From assembly GCA_973895155.1 (NCBI GenBank), contig OZ316894.1, positions 12,958,001 to 13,022,000 on the forward strand: a stretch of DNA of 64,000 bases, read 5' to 3'. Source of the DNA: Marsupella aquatica. Lineage: Eukaryota > Marchantiophyta. Under the pieces are notes generated by a model, which was not told where the DNA came from, did not search any database, and worked only from the letters and a program-made list of their open reading frames with translations. This document shows, piece by piece, positions 54,126 through 64,000 of the stretch (position 1 is the first letter of the stretch; every line of letters starts with the position of its first letter). Position numbers and translations under genes: made by a program.

Positions 54126-57100
54126 CTAGGCATCACATAGCTCCCCACTTAATTGTGAAGCGTCCTCGCGAACAACTTCATCTTCGTCCATATAGTATTT
54201 CTTGAGGCGGTCATAATGGATGCGAACTGGATATACCTCTCCCGTAATGTTGGCCAATTGTACGGAGCCATTGGGGAACATCATGGTTACTCTAAAGGGT
54301 CCTAACCAGCGAGTGTAAAGCTTTCCTGGAAACCTACTATACCTACTGTCATAAAGTAGCACAAGATCACCGGTATGAATACTAACTACTTTTAACCTTT
54401 TATCATACTGCTGCTTCATGATATTCTGTCTATATTCTACTCTCTCAGCTGAAATCATTCTCGCTTCCTCTAAAGCTTCTAACCTATATTCTCGCTCCTT
54501 TAGGCTCTCCTCCGCTGAGGCTCTTTCCTCAATTGTAACTTGAAATGTCGGTATCTCAAGTTGCATGGGTACCAGGGCTTCTTGTCCAAAGGTTAAGAAG
54601 AAGGGTGTATGACCGGTAGTGGATTTATAGGCAAGATTGTAAGCAAAAACAGCAGCAAACAATTTATCATCCCAATCGAGTTTGTTCTGAGCTACTGTCT
54701 TGTTCAATATCTTTCCTATAATTCTGTTTGCTCGTTCTGTCAACCCGTTTGCCTTTGGATGGTAGGGAGTAGTAGGCCTATGTTTAACTAAATACTGCTC
54801 ATTTAAACGACTAATTATATCATTCAAAAAATGGGTTCCTCTATCACTAACTAATTCTAGGGGTGCTCCATACCTGGTGAAGATCTGCTCATACATGAAT
54901 CTAGCCGTAGTAATTGCATCATCCTTCGTTGTTGGTCTGGCCTCTACCCATTTAGTTGCATAATCCGTAGCCAGGATTATGTACTTGTTCCGTCGAGGGT
55001 GGGTCAGTGGTTTTAGAGGTCCAATGTAATCAATACCCCACTTCTCGAATGGTGCCAGAGGTAGAATAGGGTGCAGTGGATGCCTGGTGGACGCCCTTGG
55101 TCCTCCCGCTCGTTGACAAGGATCGCATTGTTTGATAAACTGATAGACATCTTTGTGCAAGGTGGGCCACCAGTAACCGGCATTTAATATCTTTTTAGAC
55201 GTGGTTACTGGGGCAAAATGTCCTCCGGCCTCCTCTCCATGCATGGCCCGTAGGACTCGTTTTACCTCTCTCTTTTCCAAACATCTTTGAATCGTGCCCT
55301 TGATTCCATGCTTGTGCAGTATGCCTTTAATGCACTGATACTGTCTGACCTTCCGCACAAAGACTGCAGCTTGCTCTCGGCTTAATCCTGGCTGTAATCT
55401 GGAAGTGCTGAGAAATTGTAAAATCTCAGGGTACCATGTACCAGCTATTTCCACAACGAATAGCTCCACGTCGGGGAATCGATCATCGATGCAATCCGTG
55501 GCAGGTTTACCTGTGATCCTTGAAAAGAAGTCGGCATTGGCATGTAACTTTCCCGGCTTGATCCTCAGCTCATAGTCAAACTCCTGTAATAGCAAAATCC
55601 ATCTTGCTACTCTGCCTGTAAGGTCCGGCTTATTGACTAGGTACTTCAAACTTTCGTGATCAGTATGAAAGATTACCTTGTACCCTAGTAAATAATGCCT
55701 AAACTTTTTACAAGAATAAATGACTCCTAATGCTTCTCTTTCCGTGGTAGAGTAGTTCCGTTTGGCATCGGCAAGCTGACGGCTTGCGAAGTATATGGGA
55801 TGGTCCCTTCCTTTCTCATCCAACTGACTTAGTACTGAGCCAATACAGAAGCCCGAGACATCTACAAAAACATGAAAATCTTTGTTCCAGTCCGGTGCTA
55901 TCATGACTGGGGCCTCTACTAACATCTGCTTTAATTCTACCACCGCTGTGACTCGTTCGGGGGTGGGTTCGAAGTCTGCTCCTGCCTTGAGCATATTGGT
56001 TAATGGTAAAGCTAGCTTGGCAAAATCCTTGATGAACCGGCGATAGTAACCAATGCATCCCAAGAAGGATCTTACATCCTTTATGTTCTTAGGTTGCATG
56101 ATATCTAGCCATACTGCTAGCTTACCTTTGTCAATCTCAATGCCCTTCCTTGATACCTTGTGACCTAGTAGCACCCCCTCGGTTACTGCAAAAAAACATT
56201 TATCTGGGTGTAACTTGAGACCCACCTCTCTACATCTCATGAAGGTTTTCCTGAGGTATTTAGCATGTTTCGATGCCTTCCCGAATACTGCAAAGTCATC
56301 AATGAAGATTTCCATGAACTTTCTCAAGTAATCATGAAAAATGTTCACCATTAATTGTTGGAACATAGCTGGTGCGTTGCAGAGTCCAAACGGCATACGA
56401 TTGAAGACATAGATCCCCCATTCCGTGATGAAGGCCGTTTTGATTTGGTCTTCCTGCCGAATCCTGATTTGGTTATAACCAGAGTATCCATCCATGAATG
56501 AATATAGTTCATGACTGGCTACCATGTCTAGTACCATATCAGTAAACGGTAAAGGAAAATGGTCTTTTAATGTTGCTTCATTCAGCTTCCTGTAATCCTG
56601 ACAAACCCGGATCTTGGGTTTACCATCGGGTCCAGCTTTCTTGGGAACTATCACAATTGGAGACACCCAGTCTGAATGCAGGACTGGAGTGATGAATCCA
56701 GCTTCCACTAGTTTGTCGATTTCTGTTTTGACCAGCAGGGAATACTTCGGGTTCATCCTTCGAATTGGTTGTCGAAATGATTTGGCTCCTAACATGAGAT
56801 CAATTCGATGTTCCCCTAGTGTTGGATCTACTCCCTTTAGATCTTGGTGACTCCATGCAAACACATCCTGAAATTCAATCAATAAGTCACTGATCTCTTT
56901 CTCGAGCTCAGGTGCTAGGTTTCTCCCTAAGTTTAGTTCTCTTCCCTCTCCTAAGTCGAGCTTCCGATATTGCCGTGCTTGGATCATATTAATCTGCTTC
57001 TTCAAATTCGGGTCCAGTTCGGCTTCCAGTCTCTCTAATCTCATACCTCCATAAACTGGAATCTCGGCTGGACTAGCCGAGTCGGTCCCGTCCTTGGTGT

Positions 57101-57392
57101 CCATAGATTGTCCCCTTACCGGTCTATTCGGTTTTGAATTAGTGGTCGGCTCCCCTTCCTGCCTTGGCTCTGGATCGTGTCTGTCCATCTCATCCACCTC
57201 TTGCTCCTGAGAGTTAGGCCGCTGTGCTCTCTCGGCTTCTAATAGGGCCTCAATTTGTTCTGCCCTCGTAATCGGCTTGTATGCCGATCCCTTGGTATTT
57301 AATTCCTTGCCGATGATCGATGGCGTTGTGGACCCCGTCGGCTCTGCCACAACGCCTGCAGAAAATCCACTGTCCCTGCTACTGCTCCCCAC
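54126..57392 (-). CDS. Ty3/gypsy pol: RT, RNase H, integrase
   Basis: 1,088 codons, intact. RT: HRIDLMLGAKSFRQPIRRM (near residue 210), KIRVCQDYRKLN, FMDGYSGYNQI, RMPFGLCNAPAMFQ and catalytic FIDDF. RNase H: VFVDVSGFCIGSVLSQ, TEREAL, FHTDHESL. Integrase: HGEEAGGHFA and CDPC finger, then GIDYIG, VSDRGTHF and HPKANGLTERAN (D, D, E). The C-terminus carries an RWLGPFRV block but no chromodomain. It overlaps gag by 94 nt in the -1 frame relative to gag, so synthesis probably uses -1 frameshifting; a TTTT run near 57362-57365 is one candidate site. The stop codon lies 10-12 nt inside the 3' LTR. Confidence 0.93.
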   Translation of the reverse strand: MGSSSRDSGFSAGVVAEPTGSTTPSIIGKELNTKGSAYKPITRAEQIEALLEAERAQRPNSQEQEVDEMDRHDPEPRQEGEPTTNSKPNRPVRGQSMDTKDGTDSASPAEIPVYGGMRLERLEAELDPNLKKQINMIQARQYRKLDLGEGRELNLGRNLAPELEKEISDLLIEFQDVFAWSHQDLKGVDPTLGEHRIDLMLGAKSFRQPIRRMNPKYSLLVKTEIDKLVEAGFITPVLHSDWVSPIVIVPKKAGPDGKPKIRVCQDYRKLNEATLKDHFPLPFTDMVLDMVASHELYSFMDGYSGYNQIRIRQEDQIKTAFITEWGIYVFNRMPFGLCNAPAMFQQLMVNIFHDYLRKFMEIFIDDFAVFGKASKHAKYLRKTFMRCREVGLKLHPDKCFFAVTEGVLLGHKVSRKGIEIDKGKLAVWLDIMQPKNIKDVRSFLGCIGYYRRFIKDFAKLALPLTNMLKAGADFEPTPERVTAVVELKQMLVEAPVMIAPDWNKDFHVFVDVSGFCIGSVLSQLDEKGRDHPIYFASRQLADAKRNYSTTEREALGVIYSCKKFRHYLLGYKVIFHTDHESLKYLVNKPDLTGRVARWILLLQEFDYELRIKPGKLHANADFFSRITGKPATDCIDDRFPDVELFVVEIAGTWYPEILQFLSTSRLQPGLSREQAAVFVRKVRQYQCIKGILHKHGIKGTIQRCLEKREVKRVLRAMHGEEAGGHFAPVTTSKKILNAGYWWPTLHKDVYQFIKQCDPCQRAGGPRASTRHPLHPILPLAPFEKWGIDYIGPLKPLTHPRRNKYIILATDYATKWVEARPTTKDDAITTARFMYEQIFTRYGAPLELVSDRGTHFLNDIISRLNEQYLVKHRPTTPYHPKANGLTERANRIIGKILNKTVAQNKLDWDDKLFAAVFAYNLAYKSTTGHTPFFLTFGQEALVPMQLEIPTFQVTIEERASAEESLKEREYRLEALEEARMISAERVEYRQNIMKQQYDKRLKVVSIHTGDLVLLYDSRYSRFPGKLYTRWLGPFRVTMMFPNGSVQLANITGEVYPVRIHYDRLKKYYMDEDEVVREDASQLSGELCDA
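54138..54150 (-). other. Polypurine tract
   Basis: AAGTGGGGAGCTA on the minus strand, directly 5' of the LTR start TGTGATGCC. This is the expected plus-strand priming site for a gypsy element. It is also translated as the last codons of pol. Confidence 0.8.
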
Positions 57393-60292
57393 TTAGCCGT
57401 TTCATCCAATTGGTCTACATCCTTTACTTCCTCCGGAATTGCAGCTAAAAAGGTGGATTCTATTGTAAAGCAGTCCTCGACCTCTTCGTCTTCTTCTTCC
57501 AAGTCACCTTCCATTGGTTCTTGCCATAATCCGCTGGGGGCTACCTCTGGTCCAAAGACACCTTCTTCGGTTAGGTTAGTGAGGCATTCTAACCAACGTA
57601 CTTCATCGGCTGACTCCAGTCCACTGTCGTACCCATCTACTTCCCTTATGCTTTTCCTACGGTCATCCTTAGTGTCCCAGGATACCGTGATAGAGGGGGT
57701 CCCGAAAGTGAACTGCTTTTTACCCCAATCTTCTATTACCTCGGCTAGGTACAGCCATGGCCTACCAATCAATAGCCGGAATGATGTAGGATTTACCGGC
57801 TTCATTACTACATAGTTAATGCTAAAGAAGATACCTCCTATCTCTGTCTTGATGCCGGTTAACACTCCCGTAGGAATGACCTGATATCCATTGGCCATGT
57901 TCAACACTCTTCCAGTCATCTCCGGTGTTAGACCCCACCCTTTTGCTGTTGAATCAATCATAATACATACCCCTGATCCTCCATCGATGGGTACCCGTAG
58001 TAATAATTCTCCTTGAATCATTAATGGTAATGCTGGGGCTCCTTGATCTTCTTCTATCATTAGTACGTCGGATCTGGTTGCTACCTTGGGTAATCTCGGC
58101 TTGCCGAGAATAGCCTTCCTTAATTGCTTCCGGAAATACGGGCTATTTTTCAATAGTTGACCTACTGTTGCCGAGACTCTAGATTCTAGTACATCTTTAG
58201 CCAGGTCATAGGGAACAATCGGCTTCTCTTCTGGTGGTGTTTCCGTCTTGGATTCGGCCAGTTTTGCCACGCTAGTCTCCACAGCTGTTGGGTCTTCCGA
58301 AGCAAACAATGCTTTTGCTCGTTTTACATCCTTGGCAATGGCTTCGGTATTCTCTAGGGTTTCTAATTCTCTTAGTTGTTCCTTAACACTAGCCGTAACA
58401 GAGGGGTAGAACAACTTAGGATGATCTCGATTGAAGTCGCTATCTTGTGAAGGATTGGTTTCACTGGTGGGCTCATGGCTTACCTGTATTGCCGGAGCCC
58501 TCCCTTCTCCTTCTGTTGATGTTGACGAAGAGTCGATCCTTTCCTCCATAACCTTCCCTTTATTTTTGGCCAGCCCATCCCACCTTTCCTTCCTTCTGGT
58601 AGATCGAGTAGAGACTCGGTAGCAATCATGATCTAAATCCTCCTCTGAGAAGGTTGATAGGGCTTCGGCCTCATCAGCAGATGGTACGAACTCTGCCTCG
58701 GCATCCTCTTGCCATCCTAGTTCGATGTGGTTGATTTGAACTCCTCCGGGGGTAGTACCTGGCGGTAAGATCTTGATCGGCAAAAGCTTATGATTTGCGG
58801 CCAGGCCTGCCAACCAAGTAGGACATTGCCCTAGCATATGACCTTCCTGTCGGCATCCCATACATAGCTGAGCTGGTTGTCCATCACCCTGTTTGCGTGC
58901 ATTCGGGCATTCTCTAGCAAAATGGCCAGGTTGACCACAATTATAGCACGCCGCAAATCTTTGCACATTCGGCCTAGGAGGTACTGACGGGTTCTGAATA
59001 ATCCGAGGATACATCTCTCCTGGATTGTTCCTTAACCCTGACCACAGAGATGCAGGTCTGTTGGATAGGTCTCGTGCTCCAGTCTCACTGATGCCGAAAA
59101 CACTATCAGCGGCATCTCCTAAAAAGTACTCTACTTCTCCCTGACATGGTCTGATCTCGGCCACATGCCGAACATGATTAGTATTAAGCTTAGGACACGC
59201 ATCTTTATGGTGTCCGGTTTTATAACATAAGGCACACCATACAGAGCTATCCTCCTGTACTACCTTCTTCTTTGGTTTTACCTCTGCAATGATAGCCTTA
59301 AGTTGCTCGGTAAGGGCTACGATGTTATCTGGTGGCTTAGCCTCCATCTTGACTTTCGTCTTCCCTCTCCTTCTGCCCTTCCTTTTCCTAGTTTTTTCTT
59401 CTTCAGAACTAGAAGATGACTCACTCTTGCTACTCCCACTATCCGAGCTTGACTTATCACTTCTAGACTTCTTGGGATGTTTCTTCTTCTTATCTTTTTT
59501 CTTATGGGGTGATCCCTCCTCTGATGAGGAACTCTCAGACTTAAGTTGTTTCTTCCGGCTTGTGATATCTGCATTAATGTATAATTGAATATCCTTAATT
59601 GCTTCGGCTAAAGTCTCCGGGTTCTCCTTCCTAATTGCAAAACTCATCTTCTGTGGCAAAGCATTCACCAACCATTGAAGTTGCATACCTTCAGATGCAT
59701 TGGTCTTTGTACGTCTTACCAGTTTCTGAAAGCGTTGCAAGAACTTCCTGAAGGATTTGTTCTCCTTGAACCGAAGTTGTCCCAACTTTAGCACTGCTAG
59801 TTCTGAAGTTCCAATGGGTCGAAACTCCTTAACAAAGAGTGTTTTGAAGATATCCCAGATGGCTTGATCTTCCACATCTAATGCTCTGTACCAAGGCCTA
59901 GCCTCACCGTTGAACAGGCCGGGAAGAATCTGCATCTTGATGGCCGATTCTCCATTTGCTGCAGCGGTTCCCTCAAAATCATCCAACCATTCGTCCGGAT
60001 CCTCATCTCCTCTCCCATGAAATGCCTTGTAATGTATGCGCGACCGCTGGCTCAATCTGGTCCCTGGCCTCTCGTCTGGCCGTGCCTCTGGTTCCCCCAT
60101 GTCGGTTGGAGACTCACTTCTCCTTACCGACTCTTCTTCTGGTATGTCTTCTTCGACGCCACTTCCAGTTTCGGATCTACCAGCTCTTTCTGCCCCTCTC
60201 AGTCGCTGTGTATCATGCCACCCGGCGAGCTGCTGCAGTCAAGCTCTCTCCCGTTGAATCACTCTTTCTTCCCTCGGCGTAAGGTCAGTCAT
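57299..60292 (-). CDS. Ty3/gypsy gag-protease polyprotein
   Basis: Open from 60100 to 57299 (933 codons). The same frame extends upstream to an ATG at 60292, broken only by a TGA at 60241-60239, probably a former CGA. Capsid domain: HYKAFHGRGDEDPDEWLDDF to WLVNALP (about the first 170 codons from 60100). A Ser/Lys-rich linker follows, then three CCHC knuckles: CALCYKTGHHKDAC, CYNCGQPGHFAREC and CMGCRQEGHMLGQC (about 59240, 58940, 58860). A retropepsin-like domain sits at the C-terminus (VPIDGGSGVCIM, about 57985), with DGG in place of the usual D[ST]G. It precedes and overlaps pol. Confidence 0.9.
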
Positions 60293-60361
60293 TACCTACG
60301 CTTCCGTTCTAACTTCATATCTCACGGCTTAAGAAATGCCCCCTCCATCTAGCGCCAAAAA
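60293..60361 (-). other. Primer-binding region and gag leader
   Basis: On the minus strand the LTR end (CCACA, 60362) is followed by TTTTTGGCGCTAGATGGAGG. TGGCGCTAGATGGAGG is a plausible primer-binding site starting with TGG, the complement of a tRNA CCA end. I could not assign the tRNA. The leader to the upstream ATG is only about 70 nt. The GGCGCTAG within it matches one arm of the dispersed palindrome. Confidence 0.6.
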
Positions 60362-61282
60362 TGTGGTGCGTCCCATGGCTCCCTAAACCCAAGAAACCCC
60401 CCAGCTCAAGCCGATTCCCGCAGGTTTCGTGCTTGGCGAGGCCGTTTCCGCGGCTTAGCGGCATGGGACGCTGCTAACCTTCTACTACTACTATTAACAT
60501 TTTACATACATATACTGGACAGATCCTTCATCGGGTCATGAGATACGTAGCCGGCCTAATATAGGCCTTCCCCTGTCTTCCCCTGTCTTCCCCTCCATCT
60601 TGTTAGGTATGTTTGGATTCCGCCGCCGGAATGATCCCCAATAGGCTTGGTTAAGCCGCTAAGACCTCTCTTAGCTCGACACATCCAACTCTCACTCCCC
60701 TGCTTACTTTCCTTCCTTCTGTTGATGTGGGCACTCTTCACACAAGTTAATGCGACACACAAATAGCAAAATGACTCATTCTGACTGAGTCATACCATGC
60801 ACTTGCCATACAAACAGTACATCTCATACACAAGTTCTGCGAACTAAGCCGTGAGGCCAACTCTATTCAGCTCTTAGGCATGAGGAAACATGAATATACA
60901 CAAGGGTCACTGTATGACTAACCGAGAGCTTCTCGTACTACTTGATCCCAGCCCGGCTGGTGCAAACTAAAAACTTGCTAAAGAAGAGGCCCTGAGCTCC
61001 CCGCTGCCCAGGTACTTATCCTGGTAGTGGATCCGCCATTCTTTGCATCGTAAGCCTAATCTACTTAACAATAATCTACTTGCCCGAATCTACCTATGTA
61101 CAGCAAGGCAGGAGCACAAGTGTTGCTCCTACCAGTGGGACCGCAATCCCACTAAGCTAAGTGTCAGGGCCGCTCCTGGTTCTGATCCTAATCCTAAACA
61201 TGGAGATCCGCGCCCGCCCTGCCCACTCACGCCTCCTCCCTCCACGTCCGCCCTCCCTAAAAGGAACGGCGCCCTTGCACCG
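60362..61282 (-). other. Non-coding 3' portion of the family A 5' LTR
   Basis: Counterpart of 49469-50389, directly upstream of the primer-binding region. As in the 3' LTR, transcription of the element most likely starts within this segment, but no start site can be fixed from sequence alone. Confidence 0.5.
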
Positions 61283-64000
61283 TCACGACACCGGTGGTGG
61301 ATCCTTAATGGACGCCCCCAACGCTTCCTCCTCAGCCACTGCCGTAGGCTCATTCCCTGATAGATTACCTGCCCTTGACTGAGTCAACTCTCCATCGGCC
61401 TGACTGGGTCCACCATCGGCGTCGGCATCGGCTCGAGAATCGGTTACGGCCTCAGCCTCGGCTACGGTCTCCCCGGCCTGCTCAAGAGGCGGATCTGGAA
61501 TACTGGCCTCCTTACTGAGTAGTTCGGCTTGGGCCGCACCATCCCTACCTGTGATCATAGCGGGATCTATTGCCGTATTCATGTCGGAGGATGGTGCTGG
61601 TTCTACCTCTTTGGTCACCACGGCTTGTGGAGTCGGATTACTCCTTGACCCTGAAGGTTTCCGCTTTTTCTTCTTTTCTGGTTCGGCAGCTGGTCCCTTC
61701 CCCTTCCCACTTACCTCCGGCACTGGTGCAGTTGGCGCGGCTTTTTCTTCGGCCAGTACCACTCCTGGTAACTTGGTTGCCCCAATTGGAGTTGGGCCTG
61801 ATGAAGACAAGCACCTAAATACTGCGGCTTGTTTCTTCAGCCGCTCCGTTTGGTTGTCGGCCCGCCGCTGGAGGTTCTCCATCTTCCTCGTGATTTCCTC
61901 CAACTCCTCCTGGGTCTCATCCAGGTCCTTGCGTGCCTCCTCTAGTTCCTTCTGGGCTTCCTCCCGTTCTTGTTTCAAGGTAGTCCTCTCCTCCTGGGTT
62001 GCTTTTAGCTCCTTGTCGAGCTCTGCAATGATGACAGACTCCATCTGGTTCATCTTGGCGTAAGTCTGTTCGAGCATCTCGTCCTTCTCCCTTAGGTCGG
62101 CCTTGAAGCTGGCCGTCAGGGACGCAAGCTCCTGCTGCAGCGCCATAATCCCTTGATAGGATTTCCCTAACTCGGCCTCCTTCTGCTCAAGGGCTCCGCG
62201 GATTTTCTCGAGCTCCCCTTTCAACGCCCATTCCTTTCTTTGGGTCTCCGCCATGGCCCGGCTGTTGGCTGTTATGTGGGCCTCCTCTGTATTCTTCAGC
62301 TCTTGCTTCCACTTCTCCCTCTCTTTGATCGTGTCGGCCAACTCTTCCTGCGTCTGAGTCAGTTTATCCTTGATATTCTGATTATCAGCCTGCGCGGTGT
62401 CCAACTGCCCCTGCATGATGTTCAGCTCATGTCGTTTAATCCGCAGTTCATCTTGGGCTTTCTTGGCCGTCCTTAGATCTTCAATCTCGGCTTCCATCCT
62501 CCTAAGCCGCCGAATGACCTCGTCCTTCTTGCTTCTCTCTAAAGCCACCGCTTCTTCTAATTGGTGCTTCTCCAACTGCTCCCTATGGAAAAAGGGTCCT
62601 ACCTCCAACTCCTCTCCAAAGATGCCGAGCGCAAGTTCCCCACACATCTCACCATACTCCATGGCTCTATTCTTAGCGTAGGTGGAGTAAGTAGAAGTGA
62701 TCGGCATCGCCCATCGCGGCCTCTGCTCCCAAGCCGTCCTGCGGATCTCTTCAATCGTGGCTAGAGGTTTGCTTCCTTTTTTGGCTAGCCGCCTGATGTC
62801 CTCCGGCCAATCTCCTCCTGGTAAATCCTTTTCCTTAGCCAGGGCGGCCTCCTCCTCCTGCTTGATTCGCTCCTGAAATTCCTGCACCGTCTGTTTTATG
62901 CCGTCGGAGCTCGAGGGAGCAACATCTGGTGGGGGAGACTCAGGGCTACTCTGCTGGTTGGGGTCCCCTCGCACTACCCTTGGAAGTGTGGGGACAAACC
63001 GGCCACAGGTCCTTACTCCTGGAACGTGATGGTCCGACCCATAGCCGGAATTATCATGGCTGCAGTCCTCCACTGCCTCCTCTACCTCTTGGACGTCCGG
63101 CTTCTCCCTCTCCTCTTCGTCGGTAGGAGCTTCAGGCAATTCTGCCTCAGATTTGGAGCTTGAGGTTCCCACGTACATTCAAACACCTGGCTTGGATTCC
63201 GGCCTGATTCTCTCCTTGTCTCCAGCAAAGGGGTTTTCTCTTGTGAGCCGGTGTAGGCCTACCTCTGTAGTAGTGTCCTGCATTGTTGCCGTTGCCGTTG
63301 TTGTTGCCGATGCCGATTTCTTTTCTTTCTCCAGTAGTTTCAGCAGACTCTGCATGCCTGGTTGCTGTATCGGCAAGTCTTCCTTCCTGGGCCTAAACAC
63401 CTGCTCGATCGTAGGACTAACAGGTGGTTGAGGCTTCTCAGCCAACGGCCTCGGCGTTGGAGCTTCCTCGGGTGCCCTTACCTGCAGGGGAAGTACCGGG
63501 GCAAAAGTCTGACCTCTGGCATACCGGCACAACAGCGGCATGTGATAGCCCAGCCGCGACACGCTCCCCATGCCGATTACCTGCTGCTCCTCCTTTAAGA
63601 TCTTCTTCAATTGGTTGAGGAGGTACCCGTTGTAGTCCCGGCTTGGGTCTGGCCTTTCTGCCAGATAGACCTGTGCCTTGCCGATCTCTGCCCTCGGCAA
63701 GTTACAATGCATGGTCACCCGCAAGAAGTCGATCATCTCTCCTATGTGCGGGTTGGTGCAGGTGTTCCGGAAGAAGCCATTCTTCGTTGATGGCCCGGGG
63801 AACGACCGGAACTCCTTGTCAGGCAAGGTCTTCCTGGTATCAACTTTGGTCTTATTGCCTATCGGCAGGCCAAACACTTCGGCAATTACCTTGGGAGTAA
63901 GATAGAAATCCTTCCCATATATCCTCGTGCAATTGGTCTCGGGTTCCCATGACCCCACGAATTCTAATAGGTCTGACTCCGGTACCTCCGGCTTCAGCCA
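61283..64000 (-). pseudogene. 5'-LTR copy of the LTR-borne protein, one nonsense codon
   Basis: Same gene as 50390-54022, cut by the window edge. A single CGA to TGA change at about 63179-63181 splits it into 63958-63179 (beginning before the window edge) and 63178-61283. The 3' LTR reads CGA at the same place. The change is a C to T at a CG dinucleotide, like most other disabling changes here. Other coding differences from the 3' copy are few. Confidence 0.85.

Larger units (their letters stand above)
49469..54137 (-). repeat. Family A 3' LTR, 4,669 bp
   Basis: On the minus strand, TGTGATGCCTAG (54137) to GACGCACCACA (49469). It is repeated at 60362 onward with an offset of 10,893. A solo copy of the same LTR elsewhere in the window has a perfect 5-bp target duplication, which confirms both ends. 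At 4.67 kb it is unusually long for a plant LTR, because it contains a gene. Confidence 0.93.
49469..64000 (-). mobile_element. Near-intact Ty3/gypsy element, family A, with gene-bearing LTRs
   Basis: Minus-strand order: 5' LTR (from beyond 64000 to 60362), primer-binding region, gag-protease, pol, polypurine tract, 3' LTR (54137-49469). If the 5' LTR has the same length as the 3' LTR (4,669 bp), the element is about 15.6 kb. The two LTRs differ at about 19 positions over the 3.6 kb visible in both (about 0.5%), so the insertion is recent relative to everything else here. No chromodomain follows integrase. The arrangement resembles the Tat/Athila side of plant gypsy diversity, but the lineage is uncertain. 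Confidence 0.92.
60362..64000 (-). repeat. Family A 5' LTR (truncated by window edge)
   Basis: Direct repeat of 49469-53107 at an offset of 10,893, with about 19 differences noticed by eye. It should end near 65030 if full length. The target duplication on that side (predicted GTTCT) is outside the window. Confidence 0.93.

Overview
The window is plant-like nuclear DNA made almost entirely of transposable elements, several nested inside one another. Evidence for a eukaryote, most likely a land plant: Ty1/copia and Ty3/gypsy retrotransposons with recognisable plant-type polyproteins, a Mutator-like (MULE) transposase with a GT-AG intron and a SWIM zinc finger, and Helitron-type Pif1 helicase remnants. 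I cannot name the species. I recognised no ordinary host gene, rRNA, tRNA or CRISPR array.

Layout. 1-11768 and 29595-41362 are two near-identical direct copies, offset by exactly 29,594 bp. Each holds, left to right, a broken Pif1-like helicase (-), a non-coding stretch, a broken MULE transposase (-), a divergently oriented unknown gene (+), and the first 2.2 kb of a protein-coding LTR ('family B', +). 11769-13930 is the 3' half of a second long LTR ('family A', +), then the 3' half of an old copia element (13931-15795), a fused scrap of gypsy integrase and LTR (15796-16050) and a gypsy reverse-transcriptase fragment (16161-17033). 17391-18208 is a second field of short palindromes beside an unrecognised minus-strand gene (18209-18872). 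19301-29208 is a decayed Ty3/gypsy element whose proteins look like those of basidiomycete elements, interrupted at 23789-27571. 41240-43775 is the inverted 5' half of the family A LTR, followed by the inverted 5' part of the old copia RT. 44372-49468 is a younger, truncated copia element. 49469-64000 is a nearly intact Ty3/gypsy element on the minus strand, running off the right edge.

Three things stand out. (1) A 15-bp palindrome, TAGCGCCWGGCGCTA, and its variants recur at least 15 times as distinct copies (25 with the duplicate), only in introns, flanks and a divergent intergenic region. (2) The family A gypsy element has 4.67-kb LTRs, each carrying a sense-oriented gene of up to 1,210 codons; family B carries a diverged relative. 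(3) A solo family A LTR inserted in copia (target duplication AAACA) was split, and its halves now lie about 30 kb apart in opposite orientation at the edges of the 29.6-kb duplication. This fits an inversion followed by a tandem duplication.

Most reading frames are broken by CG-to-TG or CG-to-CA changes. The intact frames are the pol and the 3'-LTR gene of the rightmost gypsy element, which is probably the youngest insertion here.
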